Part shown: piece after piece, positions 46,018-57,050 of the stretch | Numbering within the stretch: position 1 is the stretch's first letter | Layout of the letters: every line of letters starts with the position of its first letter | Source: Aureococcus anophagefferens | Lineage: Eukaryota > Sar > Pelagophyceae > Pelagomonadales > Pelagomonadaceae | Assembly: GCF_000186865.1 (NCBI RefSeq) | Contig: NW_008705574.1 | Coordinates: 808,384 to 872,383 of the forward strand | Reading direction: 5' to 3' | DNA length: 64,000 nt | The notes under the pieces: generated by a model | What the model was told of the DNA's origin: nothing | The model's input: the letters and a program-made list of their open reading frames with translations, nothing else | Database searches by the model: none | Made by a program: the position numbers and the translations under genes

Positions 46018-49000
46018 CTATTGTCGGATCGTGCCCGTGGACGCGGAGGACCGCAGGTTCGCGGCCTGGGAGCCCGGGCGCTTCGTCGACGCGCGGCTCT
46101 GCGCGCTGTCCGCGTCCCACTCGGGCCGCGGGAGGCTGAAGGACGCCGTGTGGTTCGCGCCGGCCTTCTTGCGCAGCGCGCTCTTCTCCGGCTCGCCGAC
46201 GATGGCCAGGGCGCTCAGGGGCCGGCCGAACTGCTTCGGGTTCTGGCTTTTCTGCAGCGGCGACGCGCGGAGGCCGCCCTTGTCGCCGCCCGGCGGCGCC
46301 TCGGGCGGGTTCGCGTTCGCGGCGATGCGCTCGTGGAGCGGCACCTCGCCGAACTGGATGGCCTGCTGGCGCAACAGCTCGTGGTGCATCGTCGTGCCCC
46401 GGGGGAACGCGCCCGTCATGGGCGGGAGCGCGTAGCCCGGTAGGGCCAGCCGCGCCGCGTTGCCCAGAGCCCCAAAGGGCTTCGTCCGCCGCGGGCTCGG
46501 CGACCGGCGGTCGAGGTAGAGGCCCGGCGACTTGGCGCGCTCGCCGAAGGTGAAGGCCGTGTTCGGCGTCAGCGTCGTGTTCACGGTGCGGTTGTCGAAG
46601 TCGTGGTCGCTGAGCACGGCCGACGAGCACTCCGGCGAGTGCGCGCGCTCCGAGGGCGACACGGGCCGGTCGCAGGACAGGCAGCGGAAGCGCAGCAGCG
46701 CGTCGTCGCCGCCGCCGTTGCCCGCCTCGAGGTCCTCGATGCGCCGGAGCAGGCGCAGGAGCTCCTCGCGGTCCGCCTTGCCTTTCAGCGCTTTCTTGAG
46801 CTCCGCGAGCAATTTGGGGTCCGCGACCTGCTTGGCCAGGTTCTCGAGCTCCTCGCGGAGCTCCATGACGTTCTGCGAGAGGTCCTCGACGAGGCGCTGG
46901 CCCGCCTTGGTGCCGACGGCCGTGCGGAGCTGCGCGACGGCTTCCGCGAGCGCGGGATCCACCGTGGGCTCCGTCGGCGCGGCGACGACGACGGGCTCGC
47001 GGGGCACCTCGCGGACGATCTCCACGGTCTTCGTGATGACGACGGGCTCCGGCGGCGGCGCGGCGACGACGGGCGCCGCGGCCGCGGGCTCGCGGTTCTC
47101 GAGCGCCGTCAGCGAACTCAGCAATTTCGCCTGGTCGTCCCTGAGCTTCGCCAGCGCGCCCTCGAGGGCCTTGAGCGCGCGGCCGTGGGCGGCGTTGCGC
47201 TCGGCCATGACGGCGTCGCCGAGGTGGCTGTGGAGCAGGCGCAGCGCGTTCGCCGCGGTCGCCGCGGCGTCGGCGTCGTGGCCCTCGGGCAGCGCCAAAT
47301 CGTCGAGCTCGGAGCCCTGGCTCGCGGAGACGACGGCCTCGATGGCGCCCGCGAGGGCCATGGCCTCGGGGCACCAGGTTTCCGCGTCGCCCTGCTCGAC
47401 GGACGCCGCGAGCGCCTCGCACGCGGGCGCCAAACCCCGCAACCTGTCCTTGAGCGGGCCCCGGTGGTCGTCGAAGCCCTTGGGGTCCGCGAGCTGGGCC
47501 GCGCGCTCCGCGAAGTCCGCGAGCGTGTCCCGGAGGTGCGTTAACGTTTCGTCCTTGTGGTGCTTCTTCTTCTTCTTGGGCTTTGTGGCGTCGCCGCTCC
47601 CGAGGAGCCCGACGCGGTCGTCGGACCGCTGGTAGGTGCGGCGGATCAGCGACGTCAGCTTCTCGTCCACGAGCGCTTCCAGCTCGTCCATGGACGTGCC
47701 GTCCTGGTGCTCCGCCAGCGTCCGCTCCACGCGGTCCAGACGGGCCGTAACCGCGGCGTTTCTCGGAACGCGCATGGACACGACGGACGCGCGCGACGTG
47801 AAGGTCGGGCGGTCGCTGAGGAGCTGGCTCTTGCGGCGCCGCGCGACGGCCTTCTCCTTGATCTGCGGGAGCACGAACTTGTAGGCCTTCTGCCAGCGCT
47901 CGCGCGCGACGCGGCGCCGCGCGGGGCTCGCGTCGCGGCGGCCCTTGTAGCGGTCGAGCATCTTCGAGTTCTCACTGCCCGCGCCCCGCTTCGCGGGCGG
48001 CAGCCGCGCCTGGAACTCCTCCTCGAGCTTCACCGTGCGCTCCAGGGCCTCGATGATGGTCTCCTCCGTCTTCTGCTGCTGCTCGTGGACGTACTTGTTG
48101 CACTTCTCGAGGTCCTCTTCTAAATGATGAATGTCGTCGCGGATGCGGTCCTTCTCGTCCTTCTCCTCGACCTCGAAGTGGCGGTGCACGTCGCCGAGCT
48201 CGGCCTTTAACGCGTCGAGCTCCGCGTGCATGTCCTTCTGTTGCCGTAGGATCTCCTCCTCGCGCGCGCGCAGCTCCTCCTCCTTGGCCGACGCGGCGGC
48301 GGGGTCCTTCAAATCTTTGATGGCCTTCTTCGCCTGGTCCTTGAAGGACTGGATGGTCTGCATCTTCACCGCGATGCGGTTCTCCAGCGCGCGGATGTTG
48401 AGCTTCAAATCGTTCTCCTTGGACTCCTCGCGGCCCTTCAGCGCGGCGAGCTGCTGGAAGGCGCGGTGCGACTCGCGCTCGAGGCGCTCCATGGCCGCGT
48501 GCTTCGACGCGACGAGCTCCTTGAGCTTCTGCAGTTCCTCGTTTTCGTGCGCCTCGTACTCGAGGTCGGGCACGAAGACCAGATCCGCCTGCTTCTGGGC
48601 CTCGCTCGGCGGCGGCAGGGCGCGCTCGGGCTTCGCCGGCGGCGCCGCGGGCGACCCGCCCCGCGCGGTCGGCGACACGCCGCGACCCCGACCGCCCCGG
48701 CCGCCGCCGACGGACCCGCGGCCCCGCGCGGCCGCGCCGAGCGCGTCGCCGCCGCCGCGGCCGCCCGGGGGCCCCGCGCCGCGCAGGAGGTCCGCACCCG
48801 GGTGGAAGCCGGCGCCGAAGTTCGCGCCCTTGAGCTGGCCCAAACTTTCGACGTTCAGCGCCGCGTCGACGATGCGACTCCCGCGGCGGATCGACGACCG
48901 CGCGGCCGACGGGTCGGGCTTCGCGAGCGCGGGGTCGTAGATGGGGTCCTTCTCCGCGTCGAGCTGGCGGAGGCGCGGGTCGCTCTCGCCGTCCTCGCCC

Positions 49001-51465
49001 TCGCTCCGGTCCACGGCCACGATCTTCTTGCGCATGAGCTCTCGCTGCATCTCGATCTCGTGCTCGAACATCTCGAGCATGGACGCCATCTTCTTCGAGT
49101 AGGCGTCGACCTCGGCGCGCCGCGCCTGCTCGAAGACGTTGAGGTCCCGCCCGCCGCGGTCGTAGAAGGCGATGCCTTCTTCTGGTAAATCCGGGTGGTC
49201 GACCGTGAGGATCTCGGGCACGTTCGCGGGCGCGAGTTCGACGGTCAGAGGCGTGCCCGCGGGCGCGTCCGCGGGGAAGTGGATCTCCGTGACGTGGCCG
49301 CAGACCTCTACTTTCAGAGGTTTGCCCGGCTGGGGCACGGTGACGGACATGGACCGCGGCACCGCGATCTCCTTGCCGAGGTCCTCGGCCATCTGGGCGC
49401 GCTGCGCGTGGATGTCCTCCGCGGGCGTCTTCGGGCGGTTCAGCACGTCCCCCGGCGTCGTCGGCCGCCCGAGCTCCGGCGTGCCGCTGGGCCGCGACTT
49501 GGGCCGGTTCGCCGTGCCCGGGCGGCTGCCCGGCGCGGGCGACGCCGCGCGCTCGCTCGCCGCGGCCGCGTCGCTCGGCGTCGCGGGCCGCCCCACGGGC
49601 CGCGACGCCACGGACGGCGGCGACGCCGGTCGGAAGGGCACGGGCACCTCGACGAACTCGCCGGGCTGCGTGCCCTCGGGCACGGGCACGACGACGTCCT
49701 CGCCAAAGACGGTGACGATGAACTCCGTGATCGTCGCCTCGGGCGCCTGGTTCGGCGGCAGCGACACGGACACCTCGCGGGGCACGCGCACGTGCGACGG
49801 CACGTCGACGGTCATGACCTGGGACGGCGCCACGGCGTCGGGGACGTCGACGTCGATGACCTGGCCCAAGACATTGACGGGGATGGCCTGGCCCGGCCGC
49901 GCGTCCTTCGGGACGACGACGTCGACGGACCCGCGGCGCCCGCGCACGCCCAAGGCCATGGCCGGCGTGCCCGGCCGCGACGAGCCGGGGGATTGGGTCG
50001 TCCCCGCGGACTGCGCCGTCAGCGGCCGCGTCGTCGTCTGCTCGTTGAGCTCCACGAGCTGCCGCGTGTAGTGCGACGACGGCGCGTCCTGGAGCACGAC
50101 GCCGGCGAGCTGCTGCCACAGGGTCTTGGGCCGCACGTCGCCCGGCGCGCGCTCGGGGGCGACGAAGGGCTTGGACCCGTCGACGATGTCCACGACGCCC
50201 GCGCCCATGGGCGTGCCCGGCCGCGACCGGACCACGGGCGACGCCGATCCCAGATCCTGGGCCTCGACGCCTCCGAGGAACGCTCGTTTCGCGTGCTTCG
50301 CCGCGTGGCTGATGCCGTCGTCGCGCGCCTGCTGCAGGAAGAGCGACGCGAGGATCGCCGCGCGGCCCTTCCGCGCGTCCGCGGTCACCTTTTCGAGCTT
50401 CCGCTGCATCTCGGCCTGGAGCTGCTCCTCGCGCGCGAGGCGCTCGTCCTCGTCGTCGACCTGGCTGTGGAGCGTCTTGAGCTCGTCCTGGAACTCCGCG
50501 CGGATGCGGTCGCCGAGCTGCTTCTCGCTCTCCATGTAGCCCCGGTGCAGGTCCATGACCTGCTTCAGCACGTCGCCCTCGCCGTTGGCCTGGGCGAGCT
50601 TCAGCCGGTCGCCCAAGACCTCCTCGACGGCGGCGCGGGGCTCCTTGTCCTCGTCGAGGGGCGCGTAGGTGAGCGTCTTGGCGACGTGCGACACGTCGGG
50701 CATCGACTCCTCCACCGCCTGGCCCGAGATGTTGTACGCGAGATTCTTGATGCTGTCCATGGCCGAATCGTAGAGCTCCATGGTCTTCTCGACCTTGGCG
50801 CGGATGTCGGCCTCGCCGTAGGAGATGCGGTCCAGCAGCATCTTCTTCACGCCTTCCACGTAGACGGCCCGCTTCTGCTCGCCGACCTCGATGGCCGACA
50901 GCCGCCGCCGGTCGTCGACGAACTTCGTGCCCACGTCCGTCACGAGATCGTCCATCTTCGAGTCCATGACGGCCATCTTCAGCCGGAAGGCCGTGTTCAT
51001 CTTCTTGATCATGTCGCTGACCTCTTTGATCCATTTCGACGCGTCGACGTCGTTCGACGGCGCCGCGGGCATGACGACCTCCTGGACCTCCTCCTTGATG
51101 TCGCGCATGTCCTGGAGCTCGCGCTTCAACTTCTCCAACGCCTTGATCTGCTCCTCGCGCCATTTCTCCAGCGCGTCGAGCGCGCGTTTTAACGTTTCGT
51201 CCGTCTTCCGCTGGTCGTCCAATTCGGTCCCCGCCTCCTTGGCGAACTTCTCGAGGCCGCCGACCTTCTCGTCCGTGCGGTGCGCGTGCGCGTCGGAGGC
51301 CTCCTGCCGCGCGGTCTGCTGCTTGTCGGCCTCGCGGAGCTGCTCGATGTCCTTCAAAAGGTCCGCGAGTTGCTGCTTCAGGGTGGCCACCTCCGCGAGC
51401 GCGGCCTTCTCCGCGTCGCTCAGGCCCTCGACCTCGACGACGGGGGCCGGCTCGGGCTCGGGCTC

Positions 51466-51510
<45 letters not shown>

Positions 51511-51960
51511 GACGGGCTCGGGCTCGGGCTCCGGCTCGGGCTCCGGCGGCGGCGCCTCGACGACGGGCGCGGGCGCGGGCGCCTGCATCATGATGACCTG
51601 GGGCGCCGGCAGCTCCAGGTTCGCCATGGCCTTGGCCACCTCCTCGGCGACGCGCGCCTTGATCAGCGCCTCCATGTCGTCCATCGACGGCGCGTCGGGC
51701 CGCAGCGCCTGCGCGGCGACGTCCTTCTCCAGCCGCCCGCAGCGCTTCTCGAGGTCGCCGAGCTGGTCGACGATGAGGTTGAGCGCGCCGCCGACGAAGT
51801 TGTGGATGTGCGTCGAGTCGACGCGCACGAGCTCCTCGGCCTTCGCCGCCTCCATCTGCTGCTGCAGCAATTCCTTGAGGCCCTGCGACTTCGGCGACTC
51901 CGTCCCATCGCCGTCCGGCCGGTCGGCGACGAGCTCCTCGTCCTCCGTGACCTCGACCAT
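46018..51960 (-). CDS. Giant coiled-coil protein (1980 residues) with QRICH2/DUF4795-like C-terminal motif
   Basis: Single open frame, ATG at 51960. Residues about 1-115 are helical. An EP-rich spacer (about 125-175, (PE)n) follows, then coiled coil. The middle has beta-type repeats such as MTVDVPSHVRVPREVSVSLP and SVTVPQPGKPLKVEVCGHVT. Further long coiled coils follow (RALENRIAVKMQTIQSFKDQ). Near the C terminus FRCLSCDRPVSPSE recalls the CxxCDRP motif of DUF4795/QRICH2-type sperm-flagellum proteins. The tail carries SPSPRR and GLYLDRRSPSP phosphorylation-prone stretches. A cytoskeletal or axonemal role is likely but inferred. The antisense and +1 frames are also long only because of GC codons. 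Confidence 0.8.
51453..51543. repeat. Hexanucleotide (GGCTCG/GGCTCC)n repeat coding Pro-Glu
   Basis: A run of GGCTCG and GGCTCC units in frame in the giant coiled-coil gene encodes alternating Pro-Glu. Likely length-polymorphic. Confidence 0.8.
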
Positions 51961-52119
51961 GGCGGCCGACCACCCCCGGACGCGCCCCGGGCCGTCAGCC
52001 GCGCGGCGCAAACCAGAGAGCGCCGCCTCCTTCGACGCTGAGAGGCGCTGGAGTAAGATATTGAAACGATTTGAAACGATGATGCCGTGTGAAGTGGATA
52101 TTTGCCACTGTGAGAGAGC

Positions 52120-52782
52120 ATGGGCGGCGTCTTCGGCAAAAAAGCCGGCAAAAAAAAGAAGAAGCGGTCGGAGAAGCAGGGCGGCATCAGCGACCAGGAC
52201 CGCGCCGTGCTCGACCTGAAGAACGCGCGGGACCGGCTCAAAAAGTTTCAGGCGAAGCTCGAGGCCGAGGCCGCCCAGCTCACGGCCACGGCCGCGAAGC
52301 TCCTCAAGGCCGGCAAGAGGGACCGGGCGCTCCTCGCGATCAAGACGCGCCGCTTCCGCGAGACGAAGGTCGACGACATCGACGGCCAGCTGCTGAAGTT
52401 GGAGGAGCTGGTGTCGACCATCGAGTGGGAGAGCCAGCAAGTCGACGTCGTGCAGGCGCTCCGCGCGGGCACGGACGCGCTCAACGCGCTCCACGCCGAC
52501 GCCCTCCGCCCGGACAAGGTCGCGGACCTCATGGACGACACGGCCGACGCGCTGGCTACGGAGCGGGAGATCTCCGCGATGCTCGCGGGCGCGGGCCTCG
52601 ACGGCGCCGAGGAGGCGGCGCTCCTCGCGGAGCTCGAGGGCCTGAGCGCCGCTAGCGTCGACGTCGCGCTCCCAGACCTGCCGGCGGCGCCGACGACGGC
52701 CATCAAGGACGCCGCCGCGGTCGCGGACGCCGAAGCCGCGGGTACAGTCGCGCGCGCGCCCCGCGTCGCCGTGCCCGCCTAA
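52120..52782 (+). CDS. CHMP6/VPS20 ESCRT-III subunit
   Basis: 220 residues, ATG at 52120. MGGVFGK is an N-myristoylation signal as in CHMP6. A Lys-rich patch and the ESCRT-III core follow (DRAVLDLKNARDRLKKFQAK, DRALLAIKTRRFRETKVDDI, STIEWESQQVDVVQALRAGT). Acidic helices (DLMDDTADALATEREISAML) come next. VPS20 nucleates ESCRT-III filaments at endosomes. The stop TAA (52780-52782) overlaps the stop of the convergent FBPase. Confidence 0.9.
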   Translation: MGGVFGKKAGKKKKKRSEKQGGISDQDRAVLDLKNARDRLKKFQAKLEAEAAQLTATAAKLLKAGKRDRALLAIKTRRFRETKVDDIDGQLLKLEELVSTIEWESQQVDVVQALRAGTDALNALHADALRPDKVADLMDDTADALATEREISAMLAGAGLDGAEEAALLAELEGLSAASVDVALPDLPAAPTTAIKDAAAVADAEAAGTVARAPRVAVPA

Positions 52783-53613
52783 GGCGTCCCGTTATGCCGC
52801 GCGTAGGTCGCCTCGAGGTCGGCGACGTCGTCGCGGGACCCGAGGAAGACGGGCACGCGCTGGTGGACGTGGTCCGGCACGATGGCCATGATGGGCTCCG
52901 CGCCCGTCGTGGAGCGGCCGCCGGCCTGCTCGACGATGAACGACATCGGCGCGGCCTCGTAGAGCAGGCGCAGCTTGCCGTTTGCGTTCTTCGCGTCGGC
53001 CGGGTAGCCGTAGACGCCGCCGTAGAGCAGCGTCCGGTGCACGTCCGCGACCATGGACCCGATGTAGCGCGCCGAGTAGCCTTTTTCCCGCTTCAGCCCG
53101 TCGAGGTACTCGACGACGGCGCCGTCCCAGTGGGGCGCGTTGCCCTCGTTGAAGCTGTAGTAGGGCCCCGTCGCCGGCACCGTCAGGTTCGCGTGCGAGA
53201 GCACGAACTCGTTACTCTTCGGGTCCAGCGTGAAGCCGTTGACTCCGTCGCCGCACGTGAACACCAGGATCGTCGAGCTCGAGTACATGCAGTAGCCCGC
53301 GGCGACGAGGGACCGCCCGGGCTGGAGCGCGCTGAGGAGGCAGCGCGTCTCCCGGTCGTCGAGGGTCGTCGAGTTCGACGTGCTGTCGGGCGCGGAGAAG
53401 CCGCACGTCTCGTCGAGCTCGAAGATGCCGAAGATCGTGCCCGTGGCCACGGCCGCGTCGACGTTGCTCGACCCGTCGAGGGGGTCGAAGACGGCGACGT
53501 ACTTCGACTCGAGCGTCTCTTCGACTAACACGGGCAGGTCCTCCTCCTCCGACGCGACCAAGCCCACCCGGCCGCCGTAGCCGAGCGCGTCTTTCAGGAC
53601 GTCGTTCGTGATG

Positions 53614-53645
<32 letters not shown>

Positions 53646-53897
53646 ATTAATATTGCCGTCGTCCCGGTAGCCCGTCATGTCCGCGAGGCCCGCGCGCTGG
53701 ACGAGCGCGGAGATCGTCTTGCAGGCCATCTGGATGGACCCCATCAGCGCCTCCAGATCCTGGCGCTCGCCGTCGACGCGCGTCTGCTCGAGCATGAAGC
53801 GGCTCAGGGTCTGGCGCGGCGGCGCGAGGGCCCTTGCGACCGTGAGAGCAGCGGCGAACGCGAGCAGCCGCGTCATCGCTCGTCGCTGCGCGGCCAT
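52779..53897 (-). CDS. FBP: Fructose-1,6-bisphosphatase, plastid-type
   Basis: 372 residues from the ATG at 53897. MTRLLAFAAALTVARALAPP is a signal peptide with an ARALAPP site like the ASAFAP motif, so plastid import through ER-derived membranes is likely. Conserved FBPase parts: DVITNDVLKDALGYGGRVGL, VASEEED, VAVFDPLDGSSNVDAAVATG with the metal-binding DxxDGS, GSMVADVHRTLLYGGVYGYP and YEAAPMSFIVEQAGGRS. A loop near CGFSAPDSTSN-STTLDD with Cys could be the redox-regulated insertion of chloroplast enzymes. It acts in the Calvin cycle. Confidence 0.93.
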
Positions 53898-54289
53898 CGG
53901 CTTTGGTGAGCGCTGCACCTCGCTTTACCCTGGTGCAACGTAGCTCTAGTTCCCGGAGCGCTGATTCGCCCGCCGCGGCGTATCGCTCCGGAGCGGGGGC
54001 GCGTGCGGAGCTTCGTACCGAACGTCCAACGATACGGGCTTCGGCGACGACTTGGGATGCGCGCGTTCGCGCGCGAACGGCGACGGCGACGTGCTTCTGG
54101 GCGATGCTCGACGCCCGAAGCTCACGGCGAGATTGCCCACTCCGACTCTCAAGCCGACGCTCATCAAACTGAGCAAGCAAGGCTCTCGACCCTGGGCGGC
54201 CCCGGCTCCCGCGGCGTCGTCCCTCGGAGCGCGCGCTCCCGGGGCGCGAAGCGAAAGTTACGGCGAAGGGGTTCGAACGATGGAATGGC
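53898..54289. other. Intergenic region without a supported gene
   Basis: 392 bp upstream of the FBPase start. Several short overlapping frames exist but none shows a domain or consistent codon bias. A GGGGTTCGAACGATGG string at about 54268-54283 resembles a tRNA B box but has no arms. Confidence 0.45.
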
Positions 54290-54327
54290 CTAGTCGCACT
54301 TGGGCGTCCGCCGCCGCCCGGCGGCCG

Positions 54328-54358
<31 letters not shown>

Positions 54359-54760
54359 CTCGGGCTCCGCGAGGTCGGCGCCGTCTGGAAGCTTCTCGTG
54401 GACGTCGATTTTCACGACGCCGGAGAAGTACCAGATGAGCGCCGCGATGCCGACGCTCCAGACGACGTACTCCGTCCAGTCCGACGCGCTGCCCGTGAAG
54501 CCCTCGCCGATGCTGTAGGCTTTGAGCGGCGCCGAGAGGCCCACGGGCTCCTGCTGCGCGACCTCCTCGGCGGCGGCGGCGGCGGCGCCGGGGAGCGCCG
54601 CGGCGAGCGCTGCGATGAAGGGTGCGCGGCGCTGCACGATGGGAGCGTTCGTCGTGCTTGCGCGGCGCGCAGCGCTTGGGCGCTTGGGCGGGCTCCTCAT
54701 GCTCTGCCTTGTGGAGGTTTCTTGCCGGGGGTCGATTGGCTCCCGGAAGAGCGCCTCCAC
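54290..54760 (-). CDS. Small single-pass protein with plastid-like leader
   Basis: 156 residues from 54760, or 136 from the ATG at 54700, whose start MRSPPKRPSAARRAS is more transit-peptide-like. A hydrophobic segment APFIAALAAALPGAAAAAA ends in an Ala-Ala-Ala thylakoid-type cleavage site. It is followed by the mature part SGSASDWTEYVVWSVGIAAL-IWYFSG, one membrane helix, and an acidic Asp-run tail ending RTPKCD. It may be a thylakoid subunit. The family is not recognised. Confidence 0.6.
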
Positions 54761-55096
54761 GACGCGCTCGCGGGTCCTGTGAGCGCTGCAGTGTGACTTC
54801 GCTTGCCCCTTTTGGGAGAGCTGGAAGTAACTTTCCTTCGACCCCTAGTGTGCAAGCGGCGCGCCGCGCGCCCAGCGACCAGTGCGCCGACAAGCGGGAG
54901 TTGGCGGCGAATGCTGCCCGGATTCGATTACACAAGATGGGCGCCGCGCCATTCCCAGCTTCGCGCTGTCGTCGCGGCGCGGACGCGTGCAGTGCGGCAA
55001 ACTTCAACAGCCAAAGTTGCCGCAAAAGCGTCCAAAGCGCACTCGCGTCAGCGCGAGATTGCGGCCCACCTCGAACCTTGGCAGGCGTCCTAGATT
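54761..55096. other. Divergent intergenic region
   Basis: 336 bp between divergent genes. No features beyond presumed promoters; short frames on both strands are not convincing. Confidence 0.45.
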
Positions 55097-56823
55097 ATGA
55101 CGATCATGAAAGCCGCGCTCCTGACCGCGTCGGCGACGGCCTTCACGGCCGCGAGCATCAAGCAGCGCGCGTCGCGGACGCTGCTGCGCGCCGAGAGCGC
55201 GCTCGAGACCCTGCCGGAGGGCGAGAACCCGTCCGCCGCTTCGGCGTCCAATCCAGTCCAACGCATGCACCACTCCTACACCCATGCAGGTACACCATCG
55301 CCATCTTCGGCGACCTCCACGTGGACCCGCGCGACACGGAGCACCTCATGGAGGGGCGGGAGCACATGAAGGCCACGAACCCCGACTTCCTCGTGTCGCT
55401 CGGGGATTTGGGCGAGTCCAAGGACTGCACCGAAACCAAACAGCTCTACGCGGGCACGACGGAGTGCTTTAAGTTGGTGCGCGACTACTTCGACGGCTTC
55501 GGCGTGCCCTTCGACGTCGTCGGCGGCAACCACGACCTCGAGGGCATCGACGAGTTCAACACCGACCAGGAGAATTTGGAGGTCTTCATGAAGATCATGG
55601 GCAAGGAGACGCCCCAGTTCTGCCACGAGGTCGCGCCGAAGACGCTGCTCGTCGGGCTGGGGTCCACCGTGTTCCGCGACGCGACGTACACGTCCCACGA
55701 GGTCTTTGTGGACGCGGAACAGGTCGCGTGGTTCGAGAATCTCGTCGCGACGCACCCGGCCGAGGAGGACTGGAAGATCTTCTGCTTCTCCCACGCGCCG
55801 CCCATCGGCTCGGGGTTGCGCGTGCTCCAGGAGAACCACGTCGTCAACGGCTGCTGCTGGCTCAACCACAACGGCGGGCCCGGCGCGGCCCCGCAACGGT
55901 TCATCGAGACGATCCGCAAGAACTCCCAGGTCAAGGCCTGGTTCTCGGGCCACTTCCACCTGAGCCACGACTACGAGGATTCCATCACCTTCCCGGGGGG
56001 CAACAACCGCGGCTCCTGCGTCTTCGCGCAGACGGGCTGCCACAGCGGCCGCAGTTCGCGCGACGGCCGCCGCCACTCGCGCCTCGTCCGCGGCAACGAG
56101 CACGGCTTCGAGATCTGCACCGTGGACCACTCCAAGGGCGGGGTCGTTCGTTTAGACGCCACCGTGACCTACTCCGACGAGTGCGCCGTCGACGGCTCGG
56201 AATGCTCCACTTTGGTCTTCGCGCACGACCACGAGGACTACGACCACGATCTGTGGTTCCAGGCCTACACGCCCCAGGAGGACGACGGCTGCTACATCGC
56301 GAACCCCGACGGCACGATCAACCCCGCGGGCTCCAAGTTTGAAGATTTGTCGAACCCGGAGACCGTGTGCTGGTGGCACATGAAGGACGGCGCCGTGCTC
56401 GGCGCGCACAACGGCATGATCATCGAGTACGACCCGAGCACGCTCGCGCCGCTGGGCATGGTCGTGTCCCGCGACGAGCTCAAGGGCCGCCGCGTCGCCG
56501 TCATCGACAACGGCCACGGCGGCAGCGCCTGCGTCCTCTACGACGACGACAACAACTCGGAGGTCACCGTCGTGCAGCCGAACGAGGACGGCACGTACTG
56601 GCGCAAGGTCGTCCGCAACAAGATGCACCGCACGCGCGAGATGCGCAACGTCGCCGCGGCCAAGGAGTGGATCAAGGAGGTCCTCCCGGACCAGGACCAC
56701 GACGTCATGTCGTCCTACGGGCCCTACACGTCCACGGCGGGCCAGGTCATGGGCATCTCCACGAAGGCGCTCCCCTTCAAGGAGGACCAGATCAAGGAGA
56801 AGATCGTCACCAAGTCCCGCTGA
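55097..56823 (+). CDS. Calcineurin-like metallophosphoesterase, secreted
   Basis: Exons 55097-55230 and 55290-56823 encode 555 residues. The 59-nt GT-AG intron joins ENP|YTIAIFGDLH in phase 2. MTIMKAALLTASATAFTAAS is a signal peptide. The five metallophosphoesterase blocks are present: GDLHVDP, LVSLGDLGES, VGGNHDLEG, CFSHAPP and FSGHFHLSHDYED. The C-terminal about 200 residues add a second region (CWWHMKDGAVLGAHNGMIIE, RVAVIDNGHGGSACVLYDDD) of unknown role. It is probably a secreted or vacuolar phosphoesterase useful for phosphate scavenging; substrate unproven. Confidence 0.88.
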
Positions 56824-57050
56824 GCGCGGCGCGGCCCCGGCCCCACCTCCCCCCGCCCCCTTGTCTAGCCCCGATAAGAAAGCAACCCGTATGAACGACG
56901 TACCGCGTCGGACGGCCGTCCGGAACTTCTAGTTGGAGCCTACTTGGGAGCGCGCGCGGAGTGGGCGCGGTTCCCGCCCCGCGCCGCCGCGAAGCTCGAG
57001 CCGCGCGTCTGTGCTTAGCGGCGCGCGGGCCGAGACCCCCCCGTCCCCTC

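Noticed and set aside
47972..51973. 1333-codon open frame on the minus strand, overlapping the giant coiled-coil gene
   Set aside because: It is Arg/Gly/Ala-rich with no domains, the typical shadow of a GC-rich coding frame. The other frame has coherent coiled-coil and motif content.
54268..54283. tRNA B-box-like GGGGTTCGAACGATGG
   Set aside because: No T-arm pairing, anticodon arm or terminator is present.
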